Numbered from the stretch's first letter, positions 25,132 through 34,809 are shown. The stretch: DNA of 64,000 nt from Phycisphaerales bacterium (GCA_040217175.1 JAVJNT010000002.1:1310001-1374000); one strand, 5' to 3'. Numbers and translations are program-made. Notes: generated by a model from the sequence alone, not told the origin.

Positions 25132-27306
25132 CTAACGCTCGAGCGTGAACTCGATCTCGTCGAGCCCCAGGCGACCGATGGTCGAGCCATCGCCCTGGGC
25201 GAACTCGAAGCGGATGGCGGCGATGTCGGTCAGGTCGAGCCCGCTGCCCTGCGACAAAAAGTCGCTCAGGCGGATGCGGATCGTGCCGTACTCGTTCTGC
25301 CAGCCCACGCCCGAGCCCGCGCCGGTGCGCTGGTAGGGCTCGCTTGCGCCCGCCTCGTACGCGCCGACGTGGATCGTGCTGCGCGTGCCCCCGCCGTCGA
25401 CGAGCACGACGTTGAACGTCACCGGCTCGAGCTGCGCGACCGTGTTGGGATGCCGCGTGCCCTGGCACGTTCGGAAGCTCAGGTGGTCGAAGCCCGATAC
25501 GTCGCCCAGCGCGGGCAGCACCTGGAACTCGACGAACGACGGGCTGGTGAAGTCGAACACCATGCCGGCCGAAGTGTCCGACGCGAGGAAGGCGTAGTTC
25601 ATGCCGTTGCTTGGCTCGCTGCCCGTCCAGGTCAGGCTGCCGTTGGTGTCGGCCTGGCGGATCTCGGCCGCGTTCGACACGCCGACGGTGACGGTGCCGC
25701 CCGAGCTGCTCTGGCTGAGGCTCGGGTTGCTCTGGAAGTCGTCGATGACGCGGCTGCCGCCGTCGATCGTACTCGGGCGGTACATGTGCACGAGCGTCGT
25801 GCCGTCCATGACGCCCAGTGGCTTGAAGCCGTCCCACGCGCGGGTGAGGTAGTCGATTGCGTCGAGGTTGCCCTCGCCGTAGTGCTTTATGAGCGCCGTC
25901 CAAGTGGCCTTGGCGATCTGCTGGGCTTCGGTCCGGCCGATCTCGGTCGAAACAGGGCCCTGGAAGTTTCGGAAGCCGCAGCAGTTGAACACGTTGTGGT
26001 CGGCGCCGTGGATGTACGTCGAGTGCTTGAAGCCGTCGGCCCGGTCGTAGTTGCGGAAGGGGATGGTCTGCCCGCCGAAGCTGCTGGGGCTGCCGCTGAT
26101 GTCGCCGTCGGCCGAGCCCCAGATCATGTGGTAGTTGATGTCGCCCGGGTCGGCCTCGAATCCGCCACCGCCGATGCTGTTGGCCGCGATAGAGCTGACC
26201 AGCACCATGTCGTCGGCGGTGTAGTTCGCGGGCGTAAAGCCTTCGCTCAGTCGCTCCGAGCCGATGTTGCACTCGCGCCCGCCCAGGCTGTGGCCGATCC
26301 ACACGATGCGTGAGCTATCGAGCAGACCGTTGAGCACGCCGCCGGCGATCGTTGCTTGCTCGCCGATGAGCGCATCGGTGTGGCGCAGCGGTCGGTTTCC
26401 CGTGCCGCTGAAGTCGTTCTGCACGCTGATGCTCACCCAGCCCCAGCTGCTGAGCTGGTCTTGCAGGTAGTCATACCAGCGATAGTCGTGGCCGCCCCCG
26501 TGCACGATGACCGCGATCGGCAGCGGGCCGACGCTGGCGAGCTCGGCCGGGTAGTTCAGCCGGAGCACGCCCTGGCTGCTGCTGCTGTCGATCATGACCG
26601 GCGTGAGCGGGCCCATCTCGGAGATGTTCGTGAACACGCTGAACCCGTTGGCGTCGGCGGGGGCCACGGCCAGCCCGTCGACGTAGTCGCCATCGCCAAG
26701 CTCGCCGTCGCGGTCGACGTCGACGACCAGGTCGTACCCAGTCGAGACGTTGAGCCCGTCGGCGGCCGCCAGCGTCTCGCTGCCCGTGAGCGCGACCTCG
26801 GCGCCGTCGATCGAGAGCGCGCTGAACGTGTGGGCCTGCGGGCCGCCACGCACGTCGGTGAGCGACGGATCAGCGGCCCACTCGAGGTTCGTCTTGCTGG
26901 AGACGATGTAGATGTCACCCGTCACGCCGCGGATGCCCGGGAAGCGATCGGGATCGATGGCCAGGAACACCGTGTCGCCCTCGTTGAAGGCGCGGGTGGC
27001 CTCGAAGTGCGGGTACTCGGTCAGCGGCACGCCGGCCATCTGCAGCGAGATCGGCTCGGCCGGGCAGCCGCGGACGAACTCGTTCTGGAACTCCAGGAAG
27101 TCGAAGATCGTCAGCTCGCCGTCGCCGTCGAAGTCGGCCGCCAGGTCGCCCGCGTCGAACAGGTTCTGGAACTCCAGGAAGTCGAAGACGGTCAATTCAC
27201 CGTCGCCGTCCAGGTCGGCCCGGCAGGTTGCCTGGGCCATGGCGGAACCGGCGGCCGCGAGCAGCGCCGCGGCGGCCAGCGTCGCACAGGTATTCTTCAG
27301 TTGCAT
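25132..27306 (-). CDS. Exported alpha/beta hydrolase with N-terminal GC-type dockerin (copy 2)
   Basis: 724 aa. Signal peptide 1-25 (ends GSAMAQA), then directly the paired EF-hand dockerin (about 27-81), unusually at the N-terminus. The hydrolase core shows the oxyanion segment IAVIVHGGGHDYRWYD, the nucleophile elbow GHSLGG with Ser, and HGADHNVFNCCGF, whose HGADH probably holds the catalytic His; this pattern is close to polyester or acylglycerol-type esterases and PET-hydrolase-like folds. A C-terminal beta domain (about 510-724) resembles a carbohydrate-binding jelly roll. It starts 31 bp after the stop of a 724-aa paralogue upstream. Substrate unknown. Confidence 0.85.
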   Translation of the reverse strand: MQLKNTCATLAAAALLAAAGSAMAQATCRADLDGDGELTVFDFLEFQNLFDAGDLAADFDGDGELTIFDFLEFQNEFVRGCPAEPISLQMAGVPLTEYPHFEATRAFNEGDTVFLAIDPDRFPGIRGVTGDIYIVSSKTNLEWAADPSLTDVRGGPQAHTFSALSIDGAEVALTGSETLAAADGLNVSTGYDLVVDVDRDGELGDGDYVDGLAVAPADANGFSVFTNISEMGPLTPVMIDSSSSQGVLRLNYPAELASVGPLPIAVIVHGGGHDYRWYDYLQDQLSSWGWVSISVQNDFSGTGNRPLRHTDALIGEQATIAGGVLNGLLDSSRIVWIGHSLGGRECNIGSERLSEGFTPANYTADDMVLVSSIAANSIGGGGFEADPGDINYHMIWGSADGDISGSPSSFGGQTIPFRNYDRADGFKHSTYIHGADHNVFNCCGFRNFQGPVSTEIGRTEAQQIAKATWTALIKHYGEGNLDAIDYLTRAWDGFKPLGVMDGTTLVHMYRPSTIDGGSRVIDDFQSNPSLSQSSSGGTVTVGVSNAAEIRQADTNGSLTWTGSEPSNGMNYAFLASDTSAGMVFDFTSPSFVEFQVLPALGDVSGFDHLSFRTCQGTRHPNTVAQLEPVTFNVVLVDGGGTRSTIHVGAYEAGASEPYQRTGAGSGVGWQNEYGTIRIRLSDFLSQGSGLDLTDIAAIRFEFAQGDGSTIGRLGLDEIEFTLER

Positions 27307-27337
27307 CTCGTGTCCTCTCTTCTCGTTCTTCAGTGGC

Positions 27338-29512
27338 TCACGGATCGACCGTGAACTCGATCTCGTCCAGGCCCAGCCGACCGATGCCCGATCCCTCGCC
27401 CTGGCCGAAGTCGAAGCGGATGGCCGCCACGTCGGTCAGGTCGAGGCCCGAGCCCTCGGCCAGGAAGTCCGTGAGCCTGATGCGGATGGTGTTGTACTCG
27501 TTCTGCCAGCCCGCGCCGCTGCCAACGCCGGTGCGCTGGTAGGGCTCGGACGCGCCCGCGTCGTACTCGCCGACGTGGATGGTGCTGCTCGCACCGCTGC
27601 CATCAACGAGCGACACGTTGAACGTCACCGGCTCGAGCTCGGCGATGGTGTTCGGGTGCCGCGTGCCCTGGCACACGCGGAAGCTCAGGTGGTCGTAGTC
27701 TTGCACGCTACCAAGGTCGGGAAGCACCTCGAACTCGATGAACGCCGGTCCGTCGTAGTCGAAGACGAGGCCACGCGAGTCGTCAGAAGGCTCCCACGCG
27801 TAGGTCATGCCGTTGGCCGGGTCGGAGGGCGTCCACGTGAACCCGCCGCCGCCATCGCGCTGGCGCACCTCGACGGTGTTCGACGTACTGAGCGAGACCG
27901 CGCCGCCCGAGCTGCTCTGGCTCACGCTCGGGTTCGTCTGGAAGTCCTCGATCACGCGGCTGTCCATGTCCGCCGGATCGGGTCGGTACATGTGCACGAG
28001 CGTCGTGGTCTGGCTCACGCTGAGGGGCTTGAATCCGTCCCAGGCGCGCGTCAGATAGTCGATCGCGTCGCCGTTGGCTTCGCCGTAGTGCTTGACCAGC
28101 GCGAGCCAGATGCTCTTGGCGATGCGCTGGGCCTCGGGGCGGCCGATCTCGGTCCCGGGCGGGCCGGTGAAGTTGCGGAAGCCGCAGCAGTTGAAGACGT
28201 TGTGGTCGGCGCCGTGGATGTAGGTCGAGTGCTTGTATCCGAAGGCCCGGTCGTAGTGCCGGAAGGCGACCGTCTGCGAGCCCGGTGCGCCGCTGCGGTC
28301 GCCGTCGGCCGACCCCCAGATCATGTGGAAGTTGATGGGCCCCGGGTCGGCCACGAGCGATCCGAAGTCGCCCACGCTGTTCGCGCCGATCGAGCTGACC
28401 AGCACCATGTCGTCGATCGAGTAGTTGCGGGGCGTGAACAAGCCGCGGTACAGCCGCTCGGCGCCGATGACCACCTCGCGCCCGCCAAGGCTGTGGCCGA
28501 TCCACACGATGCGCGAGCTATCGATCAGTCCGTTGAGCACGCCGCCGGCGATGCTGCCTTGCTCGGCGATCAACGCCTCGGTGTGCCGCAACGGCCGGTT
28601 TCCCGTGCCGCCGAAGTCGTTCTGCACGCTGATGCTCACCCACCCCCAGCTCGAGAGATGGTCCTGCAGGTAGTCGTACCAGCGGTAGTCGTGGCCGCCG
28701 CCGTGCACGATGATGGCGATCGGCAGCGGGCCAACGCTCGCCAGCTCGGCCGGATAGTTCAGCCGCAGCACGCCCTGCGAGCTGCTGCTGTCGATCATCG
28801 TGGGCGTGAGCGGGCCCATCTGCGTCATGTCGGTAAACACGCTAAAGCCGTTGGCATTGGCCGGGAGCGAACCCAGCCCGTCGATGAAGTCGTTGTCGCC
28901 CAGCTCCCCGTCGCGGTCGACGTCGACGACCAGGTCGTAGCCCGTCGAGATGTTCACGCCGTCGGCAGCCGCGAGCGTTCCGCTGTCCGTAAGCGCCACG
29001 GCCGCGTCGGCGATCGAGAGCGCGCTGAACGTGTGCTCCTGCGGCATGCCGCGCACGTCGGTCAGGCTCGGGTCGCTGGCCCACTCGAGCTCGGTCTTGC
29101 TGGCGACGACGTAGATGTCGGCCGTCTCGCCCACGATGCCTGGGAAGCGGTCCGGATCGATCGCCATCGACACCATGCTGCCTTCGTTGAACGCGCGTGT
29201 GAATTCGAAGAACGGGTAGCCATCCAGCGGCACGCCGGCCATCTGCAGCGAGGTCGGGTTGCCGGGGCAGCCCTGCACGAACTCGTTCTGGAACTCCAGG
29301 AAGTCGAAGATCGTCAGCTCGCCGTCGCCGTCGAAGTCGGCGGCAAGGTCGCCCGCGGCGAACAGGTTCTGGAACTCCAGGAAGTCGAAGACGGTCAACT
29401 CGCCGTCGCCGTCCAGGTCGGCCCGGCACGTCGAGTCGGGTCCGGCGGCGACGAGTCCTGCGGCGATGGCGAGCGCGGCGACGCCGGCAGCCGTTGCATA
29501 CGCATGGCGCAT
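27338..29512 (-). CDS. Exported alpha/beta hydrolase with N-terminal GC-type dockerin (copy 1)
   Basis: 724 aa from ATG 29512 (AAGGAGAG upstream); an upstream open extension to 29863 crosses a tRNA gene and is not coding. Same order as the downstream paralogue: signal peptide, N-terminal dockerin (CRADLDGDG to QGCPG), region with SLQMAGVPL, hydrolase core with VHGGGHDYRWYD and GHSLGG, HGADHNVFNCCGF, C-terminal beta domain. Equal length and near-identical motifs point to a tandem duplication followed by divergence. Likely co-transcribed with copy 2. Confidence 0.86.
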   Translation of the reverse strand: MRHAYATAAGVAALAIAAGLVAAGPDSTCRADLDGDGELTVFDFLEFQNLFAAGDLAADFDGDGELTIFDFLEFQNEFVQGCPGNPTSLQMAGVPLDGYPFFEFTRAFNEGSMVSMAIDPDRFPGIVGETADIYVVASKTELEWASDPSLTDVRGMPQEHTFSALSIADAAVALTDSGTLAAADGVNISTGYDLVVDVDRDGELGDNDFIDGLGSLPANANGFSVFTDMTQMGPLTPTMIDSSSSQGVLRLNYPAELASVGPLPIAIIVHGGGHDYRWYDYLQDHLSSWGWVSISVQNDFGGTGNRPLRHTEALIAEQGSIAGGVLNGLIDSSRIVWIGHSLGGREVVIGAERLYRGLFTPRNYSIDDMVLVSSIGANSVGDFGSLVADPGPINFHMIWGSADGDRSGAPGSQTVAFRHYDRAFGYKHSTYIHGADHNVFNCCGFRNFTGPPGTEIGRPEAQRIAKSIWLALVKHYGEANGDAIDYLTRAWDGFKPLSVSQTTTLVHMYRPDPADMDSRVIEDFQTNPSVSQSSSGGAVSLSTSNTVEVRQRDGGGGFTWTPSDPANGMTYAWEPSDDSRGLVFDYDGPAFIEFEVLPDLGSVQDYDHLSFRVCQGTRHPNTIAELEPVTFNVSLVDGSGASSTIHVGEYDAGASEPYQRTGVGSGAGWQNEYNTIRIRLTDFLAEGSGLDLTDVAAIRFDFGQGEGSGIGRLGLDEIEFTVDP

Positions 29513-29698
29513 CACGGTTCTCTCCTTCGGTTGGTTATCGGGGCTGGGACGGCCCCACGAGTTGGGTCCCTGCGTCGGCGGTACGGGCCTCCCGAGCCCC
29601 TGCCGCACTTCCGATCCGCACGACCCGGGCGGGGGGATGCCACCGGCGGCCGCACTTCTCGGAACTCGGTCGCTCGGGGCGTGGGAGCCGGCCCTGAA

Positions 29699-29785
29699 CG
29701 GTGCGGGTGGGATTCGAACCCACGGAACCCTAACGGGCTCATTGGTTTTCAAGACCAACGCCTTCAACCGCTCGGCCACCGCACC
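29699..29785 (-). tRNA. tRNA-Ser (anticodon TGA)
   Basis: 87-nt class II tRNA on the minus strand. Acceptor GGTGCGG/CCGCACC, anticodon stem TTGGT/ACCAA with loop CTTGAAA (anticodon TGA at 29749-29751), a long variable arm as in serine tRNAs, and T loop TTCGAAT. Reads UCA and related Ser codons. CCA not encoded. Confidence 0.95.
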
Positions 29786-29929
29786 GGCGTCTTCTCGTGA
29801 AGGAAGGGTAGTCGGTCCAGCCACGCCCGAGAACGTACTGGCTGGGTGGCCACCACTGGCCAATCTTTGAAGTTCGGCTCCACACGCGTCCCGGAAGTGC
29901 CGATACGACCGGTTGAAAGGGGCGACCTT

Positions 29930-30346
29930 GTGGTAGACGCCGATGCGAACAACCTACCGACCGTGCTGATCGCCGACGACGAGCACCACATCCGGTTCAT
30001 GCTGGAGTGGAAGCTCAAGTCCGACGACGTGCGCATCCTGACGGCCGCCGATGGCAAGACGGCGTTGTCGTTGGCGCAGAAGCACAAGCCCGCCCTCATC
30101 ATTAGCGACTATCAGATGCCATACATGGATGGCATCGGTCTCGTGAAGTGCCTCGCACAGGATCCGCAGACGGCCGATATCCCGGTCATCCTCTTGACGG
30201 CCCTGGAGCACCGCATCAGCCGGAGCGAACTCGAGGACACGTCCGTCGAGCACATCCTCCGCAAGCCCTTCCGGCCGTCGGAGCTGCTCGAGCTCGCCGC
30301 CGACTACCTGAAGGCTTATCGCGACAAGCTGGACGAGGCGGCATGA
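29930..30346 (+). CDS. Single-domain response regulator (receiver)
   Basis: 138 aa if started at GTG 29930, which has GAAAGGGG upstream; a longer frame from 29846 is less likely. The receiver domain is complete: acidic pair Asp16-Asp17 in IADDEHH, phosphoacceptor Asp60 in IISDYQMPYMDG, switch Thr in ILLTALE and Lys in LRKPFRP. No output domain. Its stop overlaps the start of the HD-GYP gene (ATGA), so it probably works with that protein, relaying a phosphorylation signal to cyclic-di-GMP turnover. No kinase is adjacent. Confidence 0.92.
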   Translation: MVDADANNLPTVLIADDEHHIRFMLEWKLKSDDVRILTAADGKTALSLAQKHKPALIISDYQMPYMDGIGLVKCLAQDPQTADIPVILLTALEHRISRSELEDTSVEHILRKPFRPSELLELAADYLKAYRDKLDEAA

Positions 30347-31911
30347 ACGAGCACGCGGCCGAGATCGGTGGACTCATCAACCTGAAGTGGTCGTCGCTGC
30401 ACGGCTTCTCGATGGGAGAGCGATGCCCGAGCGGCCTGGCCACGCTGCTCACGACCGACGAGGTCCGCGACCGCATGGAGCAGATCGCGAGCGCCGGCCC
30501 GTGCGAGGGCCTCCCGGGCGATCTCGTCGAGGGCGTGCGCGTGGTTGGCTTCAGCCAGGGCAGCGATTCGACCTCCCGCGGCGAGGCCGACGTGGTGCTG
30601 GCCGTCTCGGCAGAGGCCTTCGAACGCGCGGGCGTGCCCGAGTGCAGCCCGCTCGAACGCACCGAGTCCGCCGCGTCGAGCGGGATGGCCGCCGCGCTGC
30701 ACCTGGCGAGCCTCGGACAGTGGGCGTGGGACCGCGAGCACGACGTCGTCCACAACCGGGACGAACTCATCAGTACATTCAGCGAGCAGCTCTCCGAGAG
30801 CTACGAGCACATCAGCCTGCTGTTGTTCGTCGGTCGGTTCATGAACCACGTGTCCAACCCGCTCACCGTCGTACGGACGGTCGTGCAGGAGGTCCGGCGG
30901 ACCATGAAGTACGGCTGGCTGGCCATGGTCATGCTCGAAGACCACGGCGCCGCGCAGAGCATCGCGGGCTCGACGACCATCGTCGGCGACCTGACGATCT
31001 CCCGGGCATCGCTCGAGCGTGCGTGCAGTGAGTACGCTCGCGCGCATCCCGCCGATGCGTGGACCCGCGTCATCGATTCGAGCGACGCCATCATCGGCCC
31101 GCTCATCAAGAGCGAGATGCTCGTCGAGCCCATCACCCACCGCGGCCGCACCGTGGGCATGGTGATCTGCGGAGACAAGCAAGGCCGCAAGGAAGCCATC
31201 GACAGCGTCGACATCCAGATCCTCGACGCGGTCGCCGATCTGCTTGGCGTCTTCCACGACAACCTCCGACGCCACGAAGACCAGGTGGCCATGTTCCTGG
31301 GCACGGTCGGCTCGCTCACCGCGGCCATCGACGCCAAGGACGCGTACACCCGCGGTCACTCCGAGCGCGTCGCCTGGGGCGCCAGGGAGCTGGCGCTGGC
31401 CATCGGCCTCGACGAAGAGACCGCCGAGCGCGCGCACCTGGCCGGCCTCTTGCACGACATCGGCAAGATTGGCGTGCCCGAGAGCGTGCTCACCAAGAAG
31501 GGCCGCTTCACCGAGGACGAGTTCGAGATGATCAAGCGGCACCCGCGCATCGGGTTCGACATCCTCCGAGGCATTCCGAGCCTCGAGGACGTGCTCCCCG
31601 GCGTGCTGCACCACCACGAACGCTGGGACGGCAAGGGCTACCCGACGGGCGCCGCGGGCGAAGAGATCAGCCTCTTCGGCCGCATCCTGGCCGTGGCCGA
31701 CGTCTTCGACGCGCTCAGCAGCGACCGTGCGTACCGCAAGGCGCTCAGCCGCGACGAGGTCATCGCCGAGATCCGCCGCAGCATCGGCACCCACTTCGAT
31801 CCGCGGATGGCCCGGGCCTTCCTCGAGCTCGACTTCTCGGGCTTCGATCGACTGCTCAGGCTCGGCGGGAACGAAGCCGACGGCACCGCCGCCCAGCGTC
31901 CGGCGGCCTGA
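30343..31911 (+). CDS. HD-GYP domain protein with GAF-like sensor region
   Basis: 522 aa from ATG 30343, overlapping the receiver stop. Residues about 150-300 look like a GAF-type region (LTVVRTVVQEVRRTMKYGWL, VVGDLT-type turns, VEPITHRGRTVGMVICGDKQ). The C-terminal half is a complete HD-GYP phosphodiesterase: HxRGHSERVA, HDIGK at 371-375, HHHERWDGKGYP with GYP at 432-434. The family degrades cyclic-di-GMP (or related cyclic dinucleotides). The first 110 residues are unassigned. Coupled translation with the receiver suggests phosphorylation-controlled activity; convergent with the pilus operon, which cyclic-di-GMP could influence. Confidence 0.92.
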   Translation: MNEHAAEIGGLINLKWSSLHGFSMGERCPSGLATLLTTDEVRDRMEQIASAGPCEGLPGDLVEGVRVVGFSQGSDSTSRGEADVVLAVSAEAFERAGVPECSPLERTESAASSGMAAALHLASLGQWAWDREHDVVHNRDELISTFSEQLSESYEHISLLLFVGRFMNHVSNPLTVVRTVVQEVRRTMKYGWLAMVMLEDHGAAQSIAGSTTIVGDLTISRASLERACSEYARAHPADAWTRVIDSSDAIIGPLIKSEMLVEPITHRGRTVGMVICGDKQGRKEAIDSVDIQILDAVADLLGVFHDNLRRHEDQVAMFLGTVGSLTAAIDAKDAYTRGHSERVAWGARELALAIGLDEETAERAHLAGLLHDIGKIGVPESVLTKKGRFTEDEFEMIKRHPRIGFDILRGIPSLEDVLPGVLHHHERWDGKGYPTGAAGEEISLFGRILAVADVFDALSSDRAYRKALSRDEVIAEIRRSIGTHFDPRMARAFLELDFSGFDRLLRLGGNEADGTAAQRPAA

Positions 31912-31945
31912 GCGATCCGCTCGTCCAACGATTAACGCCTCGTGC

Positions 31946-33229
31946 CTACGGCAACTCCCACACGATCGTCGATGGATCGAGGGCGAGTTCTCCATCAGTG
32001 TCATCGAAGAAGCCGTAGGGCGGCAGGTGGGCCACGCCTGGGTCGTAGGTGATGTTCACCGGCACGAAGCCGTTGATCCTCGCGTCGCCACCAACGATCA
32101 TCGTGCCCTTGAAGTTCTGTCGGGCGAGCGCAAAGGTGACGTTGCCGCTTGCGTAGGACACGCCCTCGATCCGAGCCGGGTAGGCATCGGCCGTGTCGGC
32201 ATCGCCCTCGAACTGGTATGGCGTGTGCGGCGGGTTGAGATTCACGCCCAGGATCGATTCGTTGGGGCCCGTGTTCGTCCCCATGAACGTGACGCCGCCT
32301 CGGACCAGGAGGGTGGGCATCCAGTCGTACGCTGGCTTCATGAACACGCCCGCCCCGATGATGACATTGGCCTCGTCCGAATCCAGTAGTACGAGCGTGC
32401 CGCGGATGCGTACGTTCTGGAGAACGAAGCGACGGCCCCCCGAGCAATCGAGGACGTAGATGCCCAGCTCGTTGGTGTCTCCGTAGGGATTGCTGTTGGG
32501 ACTGAGAAGAACGTTCTGGATCACGGGCGATCCGAGGAAGGTCGGCAGCAGATCGACATTGATCGTGTCGCCCAGCGCGGCGTAGTAATCGAAGAGGGTG
32601 TCCTCGGGCATCCGCCGCGCCGGAGCATCCTCGGTCGTCGACATCGAGTAGTGTGAGCCCGAGATCGAGCCCGCGCTCTCGACGTCGGTGTTGATGTTCG
32701 AAGAGCTGCCGTGAACATCACCGATCGCTCCGACGACGGCGTCCGACGTCAGCGTCGAATTCGCCCCCATGCGGAGCTCACCTCCGGCATACAAACCTGT
32801 TGCAAGAACGTCGTACGGATCGCCCGATGGCGGCAGGATGCCCTCAACGATGTGCACTGCCTGTCCATACGTCGCCTTGCCCCGAACGACGATCGGGCCA
32901 TCGGCATTATCCAATGGGCTCCCGTCGATCTCCGTGAGCGACCACTCGAGTTGCCCATCGGAGAGGGTGATGCTCTTGGTGAACGAAGACTCGAGGCTGG
33001 CCCTCGTCTGCCCGTCGTCGAAGTGTGCCGACAGCGCGCCGAGCCCGTGCTCGAAGGACGATTGTGCGAGCAGCCGCGCTCGAGCCGCCTGATCGGTCAG
33101 GATGGTCTCTTTCGATCGGCTCGTGGCCATCGACAGAGCGCTGAGGCCCGTGATGGTCACGATGGTGCCCGCCAGGAGTGCGATGAGGTAGGCCGCGCCG
33201 CGCCGGGTTGGACTCGCTCTGCCGTTCAT
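31946..33229 (-). CDS. PilX/GspK-like pilus assembly protein
   Basis: 427 aa from ATG 33229, overlapping the upstream pseudopilin stop by 4 bp. A single N-terminal hydrophobic helix preceded by RRGAAYLIALLAGTIVTITG (a GspK/PilX-like start without the classical FxxxE), followed by a large Ser/Gly/Asp-rich region with right-handed beta-helix character (GGELRMGANSTLTSDAVVG, VIIGAGVFMKP, GTMIVGGDARINGF). Last gene of the pilus operon; convergent with HD-GYP 34 bp away. Probably a minor pilin or tip component. Confidence 0.7.
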   Translation of the reverse strand: MNGRASPTRRGAAYLIALLAGTIVTITGLSALSMATSRSKETILTDQAARARLLAQSSFEHGLGALSAHFDDGQTRASLESSFTKSITLSDGQLEWSLTEIDGSPLDNADGPIVVRGKATYGQAVHIVEGILPPSGDPYDVLATGLYAGGELRMGANSTLTSDAVVGAIGDVHGSSSNINTDVESAGSISGSHYSMSTTEDAPARRMPEDTLFDYYAALGDTINVDLLPTFLGSPVIQNVLLSPNSNPYGDTNELGIYVLDCSGGRRFVLQNVRIRGTLVLLDSDEANVIIGAGVFMKPAYDWMPTLLVRGGVTFMGTNTGPNESILGVNLNPPHTPYQFEGDADTADAYPARIEGVSYASGNVTFALARQNFKGTMIVGGDARINGFVPVNITYDPGVAHLPPYGFFDDTDGELALDPSTIVWELP

Positions 33230-33855
33230 CGCACGCCCACCGTTGGATCGGAGCCGGCGGGCGGTCGCTTGGCTCGCACGGAGGGAGCAGCGTACAGGAC
33301 AGACCCGTCGCCGAGCACGATCTCGATCGGCACCTGGACGATCTCTTGGGAGACGACCTTGTGTTGTCGCTCCAGGCGTGAAGAGCCACTCCGAAGTGCA
33401 CGCAGACGCACCCTCGAGCCGTCCGGCAGCTCGACGAACACCAGGACCGTGCGCATGCCTGCATCGAGCGAGCGTGCATCGATGGTCTCGGGCGCGCGAC
33501 TGCCAAGCGTCACGCCCCACCGCCAGGAAGCCGACGCGAGCGGGTTGTGCAGCGCATCCCGCGGAGGGCTCTCGTTGAAGCCGTCGTAGTCCTCGATGTG
33601 GTCGAAGTTGCCCAGGCGGGCGCCACCCGTTGCGTTCGAGCCGTCCGTCCCGACGGCCGGCTGCGACATCACCTCGGCCATCAGCACTTGGGCCAGGCGG
33701 TACGCCTGCTGCCGCTGGTTGGCGTTGGCGCTGGTCCGGTGTGCGGCGGCCGAGACGTTCATCGCCGCGACCAGCGTCGTGCCGATGAGCAGCATCGCCA
33801 GCGTCGCCTCGACGATGGAGAAGCCGCGGCGGCAATGTGGATGGATCCTTGTCAT
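33226..33855 (-). CDS. Prepilin-type protein (GspI/PilV-like)
   Basis: 209 aa with ATG 33855; a GTG at 33861 directly after the upstream stop is the alternative. Type III signal: RRGFSIVEATLAMLLIGTTL, with Gly/Phe cleavage context and Glu at position 5 of the mature protein. No other recognised domain. Between another pseudopilin and the PilX-like gene with 4-bp coupling. Expected to be processed by a prepilin peptidase that is not encoded in the window. Confidence 0.85.
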   Translation of the reverse strand: MTRIHPHCRRGFSIVEATLAMLLIGTTLVAAMNVSAAAHRTSANANQRQQAYRLAQVLMAEVMSQPAVGTDGSNATGGARLGNFDHIEDYDGFNESPPRDALHNPLASASWRWGVTLGSRAPETIDARSLDAGMRTVLVFVELPDGSRVRLRALRSGSSRLERQHKVVSQEIVQVPIEIVLGDGSVLYAAPSVRAKRPPAGSDPTVGVR

Positions 33856-33861
33856 AGTCAC

Positions 33862-34809
33862 CTAGGGGGCTTCAACTGCATAGATCTCGATCGGAAGATC
33901 TCTCGCGCCCGAGAGGACCCAGGCCCCCGGCACCGACGTCGTCGCGACCCAGCCATCGGTGAGGAACTGCGGCGAGTTCTCGAGCGGGACGTCGACCGAA
34001 GGCTTGCTCTTTGCAGAAGAGATCACGATCGCCACGAAATCCTCGTCATCGAAGACGACTTCGGTGTCGAAGGTCACCTCGACAAACTCGAGCGTTTCGG
34101 GCAGATCTTGCTTGCGGATCGTGGTCGTCGTGAGTGCCGTCGGCATCGGTACCGCGGTCAGCATGTTCACCCGATGAACAGAAATGTTGACGTTGTCGGC
34201 TTGGTGGGCTGCCTCAGTCATCGGAACGATGATGCGAGTAATCGCGTAGGGCCGACCACTCGACGGCGACGCCGGCTGCACGATCGCCGCGACCGAGACG
34301 CCATCATCGACGCTGAACGTCTGGGCGGGACTGCCGCTGTAGGCTCGTTCGAAGACGAGTTCGTCGGCGGCCGCTGGCGGAGCAACTCCGTGCCATGTCG
34401 CGTCTGCCGGCGTCGTCGCGACGAAGTAGTCCATCGACAGGCTCGTGACCGAGGGCACGATCGGCCACGGCGTCGAGCCGTTCATGGAGAGCGTGATCGG
34501 ATCGCCGTCGCTCCCGCTCCAGGCGTAGCGGATCAGGTCGGGCGCGCCGTCGCCGGTGCGATCGGGCACGTAGAAGGAGACGGCCGTCGCCGTTGATTCG
34601 GTGAAGTGCAATGCCAACTCGACGTCGGCCGACATGCGAGCCATGCCATCGAGCGTGGGCGCCGCCGCGATGCCGCTGGTCGCCGCACCAAACGTGCGCC
34701 CGCCCACGCCGATGGCGGCGACCGCGCCGCCGAGGACGATGGTGGTGATGGCCATCGCGACGAGCATCTCGGCCAGCGAGAACCCTCGACGTCGGGTTGG
34801 GCGGCTCAA
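33862..34809 (-). CDS. Prepilin-type protein (GspJ/PilW-like)
   Basis: 315 aa. N-terminus RRRGFSLAEMLVAMAITTIVLG is a classical prepilin leader and helix with Glu5. The large C-terminal domain is beta-rich and unassigned. ATGA overlap with the upstream pseudopilin and 6 bp from the next one, consistent with a minor pseudopilin set (H, J, I, K-like). Confidence 0.85.
   Translation of the reverse strand: MSRPTRRRGFSLAEMLVAMAITTIVLGGAVAAIGVGGRTFGAATSGIAAAPTLDGMARMSADVELALHFTESTATAVSFYVPDRTGDGAPDLIRYAWSGSDGDPITLSMNGSTPWPIVPSVTSLSMDYFVATTPADATWHGVAPPAAADELVFERAYSGSPAQTFSVDDGVSVAAIVQPASPSSGRPYAITRIIVPMTEAAHQADNVNISVHRVNMLTAVPMPTALTTTTIRKQDLPETLEFVEVTFDTEVVFDDEDFVAIVISSAKSKPSVDVPLENSPQFLTDGWVATTSVPGAWVLSGARDLPIEIYAVEAP

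Noticed and set aside
27050-29440. Repeated DNA at 27.1-27.2 kb and 29.3-29.4 kb as an insertion sequence or CRISPR
   Set aside because: The repeats are the coding DNA of dockerin modules and keep reading frame. There are no spacers of constant length, and no transposase.
29513-29863. N-terminal extension of the hydrolase to 29863
   Set aside because: It would read through the tRNA-Ser gene. ATG 29512 has a good ribosome site and signal peptide.
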